From positions 2,418,001-2,482,000 of the forward strand of contig NZ_CP013341.1 in the NCBI RefSeq assembly GCF_001455205.1: a stretch of 64,000 nucleotides of DNA, given 5' to 3'. How positions within the stretch are numbered: position 1 is the stretch's first letter; every line of letters begins with the position of its first letter. The translations under genes and the position numbers were made by a program. Origin of the DNA: Nitrosomonas ureae. GTDB lineage: Bacteria; Pseudomonadota; Gammaproteobacteria; Burkholderiales; Nitrosomonadaceae. Positions 34,404 to 43,542 of this stretch are shown piece after piece. The notes below the pieces were generated by a model. That model worked only from the letters and a program-made list of their open reading frames with translations. It did no database searches and was not told where the DNA came from.

Positions 34404-35090
34404 TCATTTGGATTTGTCCTTGATTCCCGAGAGGACGCCTTGAGTGATTTTACCCACAAATTCAGCTGTTTTCTGGGCGAGGGTGGCACCGGTTTCCAGC
34501 TGAGATTGTCCGACTGCTGCGATCTGTTGCGCAAAAATGGCCAAAGTTTCTTTTAACTGCGAGCCTACTGTGGTTCCATTATTTTTTGCATGCTGGCTTA
34601 AATCCAGCAGAATCTCTGCAATCACGCCTTGCGCTGCTGTGCCGGTACGATGAAGCGTATCAAGAAATAAACTTTCCAGACTTTCCAGATCAGAACGTGT
34701 GCGTTGTAACTCGGTATCAGAGAATTTCCTGGCTTGGCTGGTTACTTCCTGAACGGCAAGTTTGGAAGCTTCGGCAAATCCAGCGAGCGCGGAATCAAGC
34801 CCTGCAACCGCTTCGGTAATCTGCGATTTTGCTGCGTGTGCTTGATTGGTAGCGTGTTGCAATTGGTGCGCTGCGCCGTCGTGCACGCCATCCATCACTG
34901 CGGTGATGATTCGCTGCAGGGATTCCAGATCGATATGTTTTGCATTCATAGCTTCCAGGGTTAGCCGGCGCACGGTTTCACGAATATGCGTGCCGCTGGC
35001 AATCGCTTCACGCACCTCAGCTTCGAGTGTTTTGAGTCTGTTGTCGTTGTCAGATGTATTGTCGAACTGACCGCTATGTTCATTTTGCAT
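34404..35090 (-). CDS. Phasin-like all-helical protein
   Basis: About 228 residues, almost entirely predicted helical with long Ala/Gln/Leu heptads (for example LDSALAGFAEASKLAVQEV and QLKETLAIFAQQIAAVGQSQ), reminiscent of phasins and the family annotated DUF6781. The start at 35090 is chosen because AGGAAG precedes it and the longer frame (to 35168) would overlap serS. No polyhydroxyalkanoate gene is nearby, so granule binding is only a suggestion. It is downstream of serS on the same strand. Confidence 0.7.
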   Translation of the reverse strand: MQNEHSGQFDNTSDNDNRLKTLEAEVREAIASGTHIRETVRRLTLEAMNAKHIDLESLQRIITAVMDGVHDGAAHQLQHATNQAHAAKSQITEAVAGLDSALAGFAEASKLAVQEVTSQARKFSDTELQRTRSDLESLESLFLDTLHRTGTAAQGVIAEILLDLSQHAKNNGTTVGSQLKETLAIFAQQIAAVGQSQLETGATLAQKTAEFVGKITQGVLSGIKDKSK

Positions 35091-35130
35091 GATGGTGCTT
35101 CCTATAAAGGTGAATGGTTGCATTTGGTTT

Positions 35131-36447
35131 TTATTTTGCGCTGCTACGCCCGAGTTGGTCAAGGCCATTCATATAGGAGCGTAAAACTTCCGGTATAGTG
35201 ATGCTGCCATCCGCATTCTGATAGTTTTCCAACACAGCTACTAACGTGCGTCCAACAGCCAGGCCGGAACCGTTTAATGTGTGCAATAACATCGGCTTGC
35301 CATTTTCATTACGGAAGCGTGCTTGCATGCGGCGCGCCTGGAATGCTTCACAATTGCTGCAGGAGGATATCTCACGGTAGGTGTTTTGTGCCGGCAGCCA
35401 AACCTCAATATCGTAAGTTTTTGCTGCCGAAAAACCCATATCACCGGTGCATAAGGCCATGACCCGGTAGGGTAGCGCCAGCTTCTGTAAAATTTTTTCC
35501 GCATGACCGACCAGCTGTTCCAGCGCGTCGTAGGATTGATCCGGGTGAACGATGTGTACCAGCTCCACTTTATCAAATTGGTGTTGACGAATCAGGCCGC
35601 GCGTATCACGGCCATAGCTGCCGGCTTCGGAACGGAAGCAGGGTGTATGCGACACATATTTAAGGGGCAGTGATTGCAGTGGCACGATTTCATCGCGCAC
35701 TATGTTGGTAATGGGTACCTCCGCAGTAGGAATAAGATGATATTCCGGCATATTTCCTGCAGAGGATGATTCTGCCCCACCGGCGGTGACGGCAAATAAA
35801 TCTTGTTCGAATTTGGGGAGTTGTCCCGTGCCGCGCAGACTGTCCCGGCTGACCAGATAAGGGACATAGGTTTCCGTGTATCCATGTTCCAGCGTATGTG
35901 TATCCAGCATAAATTGAGCCAGTGCTCGATGTAAGCGAGCAAGTCCGCCTTTCATCAGGCTAAAGCGTGCGCCACTGAGTTTGGCGGCGGTTTCAAAATC
36001 CAATAACCCAAGACCTTCGCCGATGCTGACGTGGTCTTCAATGGGAAAATCAAATTGTCGCGGTTCACCCCAGTGGCGAATTTGTACATTGCCTGTCTCA
36101 TCTATGCCATCAGGTACGGTGATATGCGGCAAGTTAGGCACCTCGAGCAGTATTTTCTGCAAATTATGCTGAATTTGCTCAAGCTGATCTTCCGCAAGTT
36201 TCAATACATCGCCCAGATGCGCTACTTCAACCATAATTGCCGAAGTGTCTTCGCCTTTGCTTTTAGCCTGACCGATTCTCTTTGAGGTTGCATTACGTTG
36301 CGCCTGCAGTTCCTGTGTTTGGGTTTGAATAATTTTGCGTTCTGCTTCCAAGGCATTAAATGTTTCGACCGGAAAGGTGTAGCCTCTTTTTGCAAGCTGC
36401 CGGGTAACACGATCCAGATCGGTGCGTAATTGTTGAATTTCTAGCAT
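35131..36447 (-). CDS. serS: Seryl-tRNA synthetase
   Basis: A 438-residue class II synthetase charging tRNA-Ser. The N-terminal coiled-coil arm spans about 1-105; motif 2 is in TPCFRSEAGSYGRDTRGLIRQHQFDKVEL, and motif 3 in LNGSGLAVGRTLVAVLEN. EYHLIPTAEVPITN is the serine-binding region. Length and motifs are complete. It is downstream of rarA, with 35 bases between them, and the set lolA-rarA-serS is probably one transcript. Confidence 0.97.
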   Translation of the reverse strand: MLEIQQLRTDLDRVTRQLAKRGYTFPVETFNALEAERKIIQTQTQELQAQRNATSKRIGQAKSKGEDTSAIMVEVAHLGDVLKLAEDQLEQIQHNLQKILLEVPNLPHITVPDGIDETGNVQIRHWGEPRQFDFPIEDHVSIGEGLGLLDFETAAKLSGARFSLMKGGLARLHRALAQFMLDTHTLEHGYTETYVPYLVSRDSLRGTGQLPKFEQDLFAVTAGGAESSSAGNMPEYHLIPTAEVPITNIVRDEIVPLQSLPLKYVSHTPCFRSEAGSYGRDTRGLIRQHQFDKVELVHIVHPDQSYDALEQLVGHAEKILQKLALPYRVMALCTGDMGFSAAKTYDIEVWLPAQNTYREISSCSNCEAFQARRMQARFRNENGKPMLLHTLNGSGLAVGRTLVAVLENYQNADGSITIPEVLRSYMNGLDQLGRSSAK

Positions 36448-36482
36448 GCAAGAACTCCCAGATAACCGGTATTAATTAAATT

Positions 36483-37817
36483 TTATAGCTTATTCTTTGC
36501 TTGTTTATCCAAGTTTCGCAAATAAGCTAATTTTTCTTGAATTTTTTGTTCTAGCCCGTAAGCAGTCGGTTGATAAAAATTCACTTCAGGCATTTCATCC
36601 GGGAAGTAGTTTTCACCTGCGACATAAGCCTCGGGGCAATCATGCGCGTAAATGTATGCGTTTCCATGGCCAATATCCTCCATCAATTTTGTGGGCGCAT
36701 TACGTAAATGTATCGGAACACGGCGCGATTTGTCTTGGGAAACCAAGGAACGGGCTTTCTTGTAGGCTAAATAGGCAGCGTTACTTTTTGCTGCGCATGC
36801 CAAATACAAGGTAGCTTGTGCCAATGCCAACTCGCCTTCCGGCGTCCCTAGCCGTTCGTAAGTCTCACAGGCATCCAATGCCAAGCGCAAAGCACGTGGA
36901 TCGGCCAGGCCGATGTCTTCAACGGCCATGCGGATCAACCTGCGTCCGATATATAGCGCATCGGCACCGCCGTCCAGCATGCGGCACAGCCAATAAAGCG
37001 CCGCATCAGGTGAAGATCCACGGACGGATTTATGCAATGCGGATATCTGATCATAAAATTCATCGCCGTCTTTATCAAAGCTGCGCACATTGCGTGATAG
37101 TGTGTTGAGGACAATATCTTTATTGATTTGTGTGATTGATTCGGTCTTAGCTGCAGTGTGAATTTGCTCCAGTAAGTTCAGTAAACGCCTAGCGTCACCA
37201 TCAGCGAACTCGATCAGTAACTCCCTTGATTCATCGGAAAATTGCAAGTTATCCGGCATCAGTTTGTGGGCGCGTTCAAGTAAACTGGATAGCTCGTATT
37301 CGGATAAGGCGGTGAGGATATATACTTGAACACGTGATAACAGTGCATTGTTAATTTCAAAGGATGGGTTTTCCGTGGTCGCGCCGATGAAAGTGATCAA
37401 GCCTTGCTCTATGTGCGGTAAGAAAGCGTCTTGTTGTGATTTGTTAAAGCGGTGCACCTCATCGACAAAAAGAATGGTATGTCGATCGGTTTGTTGCAAG
37501 GCTGACCGAGCTTCTTCGATCGCATTGCGAATATCTTTGATGCCAGATAGAACGGCGGATAACGATATGAATTCACAATTGAATTCTGTGGACATGAGAC
37601 GTGCCAGGGAGGTCTTTCCGGTTCCTGGCGGACCCCATAAAATCATGGAATGTGGTTTGCCCGATTCAAATGCTAAACGTAATGGTTTTCCTGTCCCGAG
37701 TAGATGGTTTTGTCCGATGACGTCGTTGAGTTGTTTAGGGCGTAACAACTCCGCCAGCGGTGCTCTTGGCGCGTTGGCCGAGAAAAGACCAAGATCATTC
37801 AGTGATGACGTCTGCAT
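36483..37817 (-). CDS. rarA: Replication-associated recombination protein RarA (MgsA)
   Basis: A 444-residue AAA+ ATPase of the RarA/MgsA/WRNIP1 family acting at stalled forks. Walker A is LWGPPGTGKTSLARL, Walker B ILFVDEVHRFNKSQQ, and GATTENPSFEINNALLSR gives sensor 1 and the arginine finger region. C-terminal tetramerisation domain is present to NFYQPT. The start lies within the last 23 bases of lolA, implying translational coupling; the order lolA-rarA-serS downstream of ftsK is common in proteobacteria. Confidence 0.95.
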   Translation of the reverse strand: MQTSSLNDLGLFSANAPRAPLAELLRPKQLNDVIGQNHLLGTGKPLRLAFESGKPHSMILWGPPGTGKTSLARLMSTEFNCEFISLSAVLSGIKDIRNAIEEARSALQQTDRHTILFVDEVHRFNKSQQDAFLPHIEQGLITFIGATTENPSFEINNALLSRVQVYILTALSEYELSSLLERAHKLMPDNLQFSDESRELLIEFADGDARRLLNLLEQIHTAAKTESITQINKDIVLNTLSRNVRSFDKDGDEFYDQISALHKSVRGSSPDAALYWLCRMLDGGADALYIGRRLIRMAVEDIGLADPRALRLALDACETYERLGTPEGELALAQATLYLACAAKSNAAYLAYKKARSLVSQDKSRRVPIHLRNAPTKLMEDIGHGNAYIYAHDCPEAYVAGENYFPDEMPEVNFYQPTAYGLEQKIQEKLAYLRNLDKQAKNKL

Positions 37818-38418
37818 TGTCCGGAGGGATGAATTTAAATAAATCGGGGGGTAGCGTGGGGTTTTTATCTAGCTCAGAGAATGACAATAATGTCGTTTGC
37901 CCAAAATTATCCCGCAATGCCATGATCTTGAGTGCGCCCTCCGGTGAGAATCCCATCTGGATGAATTCAAAAGCGCTTTCCTTACTTTTGGGAGTTGCTT
38001 CGAGCCATTCCATTTCGTTTTGCATACCTAGCTCAACCAGTTCGAAATTATCCTCAATCGTACTGCTACCGGCGAGTAATGCGGCTGGACTGCTACCGAT
38101 AGCGATGCTGAATTGGCGTATCGTTACTTGATTGAGGTCATGATCATAAAACCAGACTTGCGTGCCATTGCCAACAATCAGTTGCTCATAGGGTTCTTCA
38201 TAAGCCCAGCGAAATTTTTCCGGACGCTCGAATTGCATGGTGCCGGTTGATTCTTGAATGGCACGGGAATTTTTATCGTACAGTGTTTGTGAGAATTTTG
38301 CGCGGACTGTGCGGGTTTCCTGGATGAAAGTTTTCAGGCTGTTGATAGCGGCTGCTTCAGTCAAAACAGGTATCAGACTAAGCAGAAAGAAGAAAATGGA
38401 ACAGTTTAAACGCACCAT
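37795..38418 (-). CDS. lolA: Outer-membrane lipoprotein carrier LolA
   Basis: A 207-residue periplasmic chaperone that ferries lipoproteins from LolCDE to LolB. A signal peptide covers about 1-22; the mature protein shows FIQETRTVRAKFSQTLYDKN, GTMQFERPEKFRWAYEEPYEQLIVGNG and VWFYDHDLNQVTIR, as in the family. Its 3' end overlaps the start of rarA by 23 bases. It follows ftsK after 56 bases. Confidence 0.94.
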   Translation of the reverse strand: MVRLNCSIFFFLLSLIPVLTEAAAINSLKTFIQETRTVRAKFSQTLYDKNSRAIQESTGTMQFERPEKFRWAYEEPYEQLIVGNGTQVWFYDHDLNQVTIRQFSIAIGSSPAALLAGSSTIEDNFELVELGMQNEMEWLEATPKSKESAFEFIQMGFSPEGALKIMALRDNFGQTTLLSFSELDKNPTLPPDLFKFIPPDNADVITE

Positions 38419-38474
38419 AGGTTCCTTTAATGAAATGGGTGTGTAGTACCAAGTACAATTAGCTGAGAGGTGGA

Positions 38475-40775
38475 TTATTCGTTACGTGCCGGAGCTAATA
38501 CTTCCCGATTACCGTTACTTTGCATCGATGAGACCAAACCGGCTCGTTCCATATCCTCAACTAGCCGGGCTGCGCGATTATAGCCGATGCGCAAATTTCT
38601 TTGTACGAGAGAGATAGAGGCGCGGCGGGTTTTGATTACGATGGCAACTGCTTCATCATAGAGCGGATCGGCTTCACCTTCAGATGGTTTTTTAAATTCG
38701 AGTGAATTGCCGGCATCGCTTTCTTCATCATCGATCCTAAGAATTTCTTCGATATAGTTGGGTTCTCCATGTTCTTTGAGGTATTCAACTACTTTGTGAA
38801 CCTCATGATCGGCGACAAAAGCACCATGAACACGTTGCGGATAGCCGCTGCCGGGCGGTAAGTACAGCATGTCACCCTGACCCAGTAAGGCTTCTGCTCC
38901 CATTTGATCGAGAATGGTGCGTGAATCAATCTTGCTCGAAACCTGAAAAGCAATCCGCGTAGGAATGTTTGCTTTAATCAAACCGGTTATCACATCGACG
39001 GAGGGACGTTGAGTTGCCAATAGCAGATGAATGCCCGATGCTCGTGCTTTTTGTGCAAGCCGGGCAATTAATTGTTCAACTTTCTTGCCGGCGACCATCA
39101 TCAAATCGGCTAACTCATCGATAACCACGACAATGAGCGGCAACTCTTCTAGGTATTCCGGCTCTTCTTCAGGTAGCGCCAGTGGATTAATTACAGGCGC
39201 TTCATTTTTACTGGCTTCTTGTATTTTCTGATTGTAACCACTGAGATTGCGTACACCTAATGCAGACATCAGTTTATAACGACGCTCCATTTCGGCAACA
39301 CACCAGCGCAATGCACTAGCTGCTTCACGCATATCAGTGACAACCGGCGTCAGCAAATGCGGAATACCTTCATATACCGATAATTCCAGCATTTTGGGAT
39401 CAATTAGGATCAGGCGGGTCTGATCCGGCGTAGTTTTATATATAAGGCTCAGGATGACGGCATTGATCGCCACTGATTTGCCTGATCCGGTGGTTCCGGC
39501 TACCAGTGCGTGAGGCATTTTAGCCAGATCCGATACCATCGGGCGACCACTGATATCCTTGCCCAATGCAATGGTCAGCGGTGAAGCGGAATCGGCATAG
39601 ACTTGTGAACTGAGAATCTCCTGGAGTCGAACAATTTGGCGTTTTGGATTGGGAATTTCGAGTCCCATGGTGGTTTTCCCCGGAATAGTTTCGACTACCC
39701 GGATGCTGGCAACTGATAGTGCACGCGCCAGATCCTTAATCAGATTAATGACTTGATTACCCTTGACTCCAATGGCCGGCTCAATTTCATAGCGAGTGAT
39801 AACTGGTCCGGGGAAGGCAGCAACCACTTTAACATCGACACCAAATTCTTTGAGCTTTCGTTCAATTAGGCGAGAAGTGAATTCCAGAACTTCCTTGGAT
39901 AATACTTCAAAATCTTTATCTGGTTCATCCAGAAGGTGCAGGGGAGGCAACGGTGAGTCAGGTAAATCTGAAAATAAGGAGGACTGTTTCTCTTTGACAA
40001 TGCGTTGTGATTTAGTAATATTCGTCGTTGGGGGTTCGATATGCAGAATCGGATTGTTTTCAATACGTTTTTTCTCGTTCTCAATGGTTCTTTCTCGGAC
40101 GTGAGAGGCAATGATACCTGCAAACTTATCCTGCTTTGTTTCCCATGTATTTTTGAGGAGTAATAATAGATTTTCAACACTCTCGCCAAGCATTTCTACA
40201 AATCGGACCCATGATAAGCCGGTAAATTGACTAAAGCCGACGGCGATGAGTATCAACAATGTCAGTGTAGCGCCCGTAAATCCCAGTATTTGGGAGAGAT
40301 GATGACTGATTGTATTGCCTAGCATCCCGCCCGGCAGTAAGGGCAGTGAAATATTGAGCGAGTAAAATCTGAGCGATTCCAAGCCGCTGCTGGCTGCAAG
40401 CAATAATAAAAAACCACCAAGAGAAAGTAACAGGGAATGCCGATCAAAAATACCAACGGTATCTATTCGACGATAGCTCCATGCAATTGCAGACAGAAAG
40501 AAAGCAACCCACCACCATGCGGATGCGCCAAATAGATATAGCAATAAGTCAGCCAACCAAGCGCCGACATTCCCTCCTGCGTTATTGATTTGATTAGAAT
40601 CGCCACTGTGCGACCAGCCGGCATCGCTACGGTCGTAACTAAAAAATATCAATATCAGATAAAGTGCAGCACCCATCAACATCAATAGCCCTGATTCACG
40701 CAATAACCGGGCTACTCTGGGTGGAAAAGAATGGCCGCTTGATTTTTTGGCCATTGGCTTGTTCAATAAACTCAT
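38475..40775 (-). CDS. ftsK: DNA translocase FtsK
   Basis: A 766-residue FtsK/SpoIIIE translocase that pumps chromosomal DNA through the division septum. N-terminal membrane segments cover about 25-190 (four or five spans), followed by a short linker, the motor domain with Walker A VAGTTGSGKSVAINAV and Walker B LPLIVVVIDELADLMMV, and the C-terminal gamma winged-helix domain (about 700-760) that reads KOPS sites. The linker is short compared with E. coli FtsK, as in many betaproteobacteria. Confidence 0.96.
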   Translation of the reverse strand: MSLLNKPMAKKSSGHSFPPRVARLLRESGLLMLMGAALYLILIFFSYDRSDAGWSHSGDSNQINNAGGNVGAWLADLLLYLFGASAWWWVAFFLSAIAWSYRRIDTVGIFDRHSLLLSLGGFLLLLAASSGLESLRFYSLNISLPLLPGGMLGNTISHHLSQILGFTGATLTLLILIAVGFSQFTGLSWVRFVEMLGESVENLLLLLKNTWETKQDKFAGIIASHVRERTIENEKKRIENNPILHIEPPTTNITKSQRIVKEKQSSLFSDLPDSPLPPLHLLDEPDKDFEVLSKEVLEFTSRLIERKLKEFGVDVKVVAAFPGPVITRYEIEPAIGVKGNQVINLIKDLARALSVASIRVVETIPGKTTMGLEIPNPKRQIVRLQEILSSQVYADSASPLTIALGKDISGRPMVSDLAKMPHALVAGTTGSGKSVAINAVILSLIYKTTPDQTRLILIDPKMLELSVYEGIPHLLTPVVTDMREAASALRWCVAEMERRYKLMSALGVRNLSGYNQKIQEASKNEAPVINPLALPEEEPEYLEELPLIVVVIDELADLMMVAGKKVEQLIARLAQKARASGIHLLLATQRPSVDVITGLIKANIPTRIAFQVSSKIDSRTILDQMGAEALLGQGDMLYLPPGSGYPQRVHGAFVADHEVHKVVEYLKEHGEPNYIEEILRIDDEESDAGNSLEFKKPSEGEADPLYDEAVAIVIKTRRASISLVQRNLRIGYNRAARLVEDMERAGLVSSMQSNGNREVLAPARNE

Positions 40776-40945
40776 GGATGTCTCAGAAACGTAGGGTTTT
40801 GGCTGATTGATACCTTGGATTATATAAGAGAATTTGAGGCAATTTCTTCAATGCATCAATAAATGCATTTATTTCTACAGTTAAAAAAGAATTGATTTGA
40901 GTGCGCAGAGGATGCTTTTACTTGTTTTGAGCTGGAAAAATGGGG

Positions 40946-41878
40946 TCAATCGTATCTCGAACGCGACAGGATGGCAGCGACGGGAGCTTTTTCTTTATTG
41001 GCAACTGCAGGCAAAGTGGAAACCTGATGTCCTCCATTCTGCTTCGAGATAAAAAGGGCATCTTCTGCACGTTTGCATAGATTAATTTTGTTATCCGCTT
41101 CTTCAAGCATCGCGATACCAATGCTTATCATGATCTTGTTTTCAGCGTTTTTATCAATGATGGAGGAGGTTTTCTTACGGATGGCTTCACATACTTTTTT
41201 AGCTTCAACCAAATCTGTTTCAGAAAATATAATAGCAAACACATTAATATCAATGCGATAGAAGAAATCGGTTATTCTGATGTTAGTCTTGATTTCTTGG
41301 GAAACTTTCTTGATAGAATTGTTTTTGTTTTTATAATCGTAATTGTCAGTAAACAACTTTAAAAGATCAATATCGATAATCGCTAAGGATAAACTTCGAT
41401 TATAACGTTTGCTGCGCAGAATTTCTGTATCCAGTTCGGTTTCAAAGGCTTGGCGGTTTTTGTATCCTGTTACAGGATCAATCAGTATCTGATTCATTAA
41501 CGTTGTGATATCCACATTTGCTTTTTTGATTTTAATCACCATGTATGCGGAACAAATGATCAACAACAAAGTTATTCCTCGATTAAACAATACAATATTT
41601 AATGGAGCAACCATGTGCGATGACAGAAAGAATCCCATGATGGTTAGAATGAATCCAAGCGTGGCGATTAAATAGGTAAATTGAACTCCGCTTACCCATA
41701 GGCTGGCGAATATTACCAGTGCAAAAGGTACGCCAGCAGCAACGCCTAAGGGAAGGCTTAAGTCAATGATGAAAATAGCGATCGTTGCGGCTAAGATAAC
41801 AACGCAGTTAGCTTGAATGGAACATTCTTTCAGATAGAGCTTCAAGTAAGTAATTGCTGAGAAAATTTGGCTACGCAT
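40946..41878 (-). CDS. Membrane-anchored GGDEF-fold protein with degenerate active site
   Basis: A 310-residue protein with four or five hydrophobic segments in residues 15-115 and a diguanylate-cyclase fold from about 130. DPVTGYKNRQAFETEL and the later SIGIAMLEEADNKINLCKRAEDAL are typical, but where GGDEF should be the sequence reads RIDINVFAIIF, so the catalytic signature is replaced by DINVF. It is unlikely to make c-di-GMP and may act as a binding or regulatory protein. A perfect 24-bp inverted repeat lies upstream. Confidence 0.85.
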   Translation of the reverse strand: MRSQIFSAITYLKLYLKECSIQANCVVILAATIAIFIIDLSLPLGVAAGVPFALVIFASLWVSGVQFTYLIATLGFILTIMGFFLSSHMVAPLNIVLFNRGITLLLIICSAYMVIKIKKANVDITTLMNQILIDPVTGYKNRQAFETELDTEILRSKRYNRSLSLAIIDIDLLKLFTDNYDYKNKNNSIKKVSQEIKTNIRITDFFYRIDINVFAIIFSETDLVEAKKVCEAIRKKTSSIIDKNAENKIMISIGIAMLEEADNKINLCKRAEDALFISKQNGGHQVSTLPAVANKEKAPVAAILSRSRYD

Positions 41879-41972
41879 TTGTTTAAATGATCGCTAATCT
41901 AGAGATGAAGTCATAATATCAACGGATTATTGAAACCAATCTTTAAATGCTAGTTATTATAATTAGAGAAAA

Positions 41973-41996
41973 TTATAACAAGGCTTATAACAAGGC
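41973..41996. repeat. Tandem 12-bp repeat
   Basis: TTATAACAAGGC occurs twice directly in tandem; its last four bases overlap the left arm of the large hairpin that follows. Confidence 0.85.
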
Positions 41997-42049
41997 GTTT
42001 AGTATACACATTTTTAGACGCAGCATAAAAATGTGTATACTAAACGCCT
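41993..42049. repeat. Perfect 24-bp inverted repeat (hairpin)
   Basis: Arms at 41993-42016 and 42026-42049 are exactly complementary, each beginning or ending with AGGCGTTTAGTATACACA, around the 9-base loop GACGCAGCA. It lies between the degenerate GGDEF gene and the RDD gene, both on the minus strand. No T run follows on either strand beyond the arms' own A/T tracts. The arms also contain the self-complementary GTATAC. Confidence 0.95.
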
Positions 42050-42109
42050 GTAAAAAGACCAGATAGTAGACGGATTATCGTAAGGAGGTTAGTCGGTTCC
42101 AAGCGAACC

Positions 42110-42526
42110 TTAGCTTATCAACAAAATGATTCGGGTCCCTGCAATGCGGTCATGGAGAAATTGGTGATCGCGATCAAACAATGCCCAGATGATTCCACAC
42201 CCAAAAAGAAAAATCCCTGTTATTGCAAGCAAGTAACGAATAATGGCTTGTTTTTTTGTTAGGCTGCCACCATTCGCTGTCACGATGCGCATCTTCCAAG
42301 TTTGCATGGCTAATGTTTGTCCGCCATGCGTCCAAAACCAAGTGAAGTAATATCCCATGACTAAGAGTAGATAAAATTGAAATAATGGTCGGAAATAAAC
42401 GGCTTGCGTATCTCGGAAAACAAGATGAAAAATGAATCCCGCAAATAACAAAACGGCTAATAGAAGAAGAAATTCATAAATCAGGCAAGTAATGCGACGC
42501 CAGAAGCCGGGTGTGGAGTAAGCCAT
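42110..42526 (-). CDS. RDD-family membrane protein
   Basis: About 138 residues from the ATG at 42526, with transmembrane segments near the N-terminus, middle and C-terminus. The RDD signature is seen at the start (TPGFWRRITCLIYEFLLL) and in TLAMQTWKMRIVTANGGSLTKKQAIIRY, and the end has FDRDHQFLHDRIAGTRIIL. The role is unknown, possibly transport. The frame extends to 42637 but the extra 37 residues are polar and unlike the family, so the internal start is preferred. Confidence 0.85.
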   Translation of the reverse strand: MAYSTPGFWRRITCLIYEFLLLLAVLLFAGFIFHLVFRDTQAVYFRPLFQFYLLLVMGYYFTWFWTHGGQTLAMQTWKMRIVTANGGSLTKKQAIIRYLLAITGIFLFGCGIIWALFDRDHQFLHDRIAGTRIILLIS

Positions 42527-42646
42527 GTTCGAATTAATTTGGATGTGATCGCATTGTCTGTTAATTAGTGCAGTGGATTTATTTATGATAAAGCCTTCTG
42601 TATTGTTTTGACAAATTATCCTGGTATTAAGCTTCAATCTAGCGAT

Positions 42647-42661
42647 TGATAACTATTATCG
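42647..42661 (+). promoter_or_regulatory. Fur box upstream of tonB
   Basis: TGATAACTATTATCG matches the 7-1-7 Fur consensus TGATAATNATTATCA at 12 of 14 defined positions. It lies 165 bases before the tonB start, in the divergent region with the RDD gene, and fits iron control of tonB-exbB-exbD. Confidence 0.7.
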
Positions 42662-42825
42662 TTTGCGTTATCATGCAGAACTGTGTGGTTTTGTTTTCAG
42701 TACTTAGGGTACGGAAACAGATTGTTGATGTAATGGTTACATACGAATTTGGCGAGTCAGTGCATCTGTTTGTGATAGTTTCGAGTCTTAATAAGTAAGA
42801 ATTTTTCTGGGTTTGTTATTCTGTA

Positions 42826-43539
42826 ATGCAATCATTATCTTGGAAAAATAGTGAATATTTTGAGCAGCAACAACGCCTTATTTCATTACCGGGATTGTTG
42901 TTCGTACTGATTGTGCACGCTGCTTTATTTTATTTTTTATGGAATCAGCGCTTAATTCCAGCTCCTGATCAGGTAGTTACTTTGTTCGCTGAGCTAATTG
43001 CTCCGTCAATATCACGAGCTGCCCCTGAGGCATTGCCGGAGCCCGTGCCTGTAAAACTTCAGCCAGCCAAAAAACCTGTTGTCAAACCTAAGCAAGAACG
43101 CCTTGTAGCGAAAGCCCCCGTGATTCCTAAGCAGGAGTATATCGAATCTGCTCCGGAGCCATCGCCTGCAGCAGATCTGGTTCTCAATCAAATTGGAGAA
43201 TCCGGAACCTTGTCGGATTCTGCGCCAGCACAAATGCCTACCGGGCCTGTGACATTGACTTCGGAATTATCCGTTTCTTGCCCAAAATTATCTCCGCCAA
43301 CGTATCCTGCCATCTCACGACGCATGGGTGAAGAAGGTAAATTGGTGTTGCGTGTAGAACTGGATGAGAGTGGGCGTATTGATGAGGCAAAAATTCTTAA
43401 TAGCAGTGGCTATGAGCGTCTTGATACAGCGGCATTAACCGCGGTAAAAAGCTGGCACTGTAATCCGTCATTGCGTAATGGTCAACCGGTTCGGGCGGTA
43501 GCTTTACAACCTTTTAATTTTGTATTGCAAGGAAATTAA
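42826..43539 (+). CDS. tonB: TonB energy transducer
   Basis: A 237-residue TonB that couples the proton-motive force to outer-membrane receptors. One N-terminal membrane anchor (about 21-40), a Pro/Lys/Glu-rich spacer (about 60-115, with KKPVVKPKQE), and the C-terminal domain from CPKLSPPTYPAISRRMGEEG to the end, including the YP motif. The start codon lacks a strong ribosome-binding site. It is first in a tonB-exbB-exbD operon behind a Fur box. Confidence 0.94.
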   Translation: MQSLSWKNSEYFEQQQRLISLPGLLFVLIVHAALFYFLWNQRLIPAPDQVVTLFAELIAPSISRAAPEALPEPVPVKLQPAKKPVVKPKQERLVAKAPVIPKQEYIESAPEPSPAADLVLNQIGESGTLSDSAPAQMPTGPVTLTSELSVSCPKLSPPTYPAISRRMGEEGKLVLRVELDESGRIDEAKILNSSGYERLDTAALTAVKSWHCNPSLRNGQPVRAVALQPFNFVLQGN

Positions 43540-43542
43540 TTC

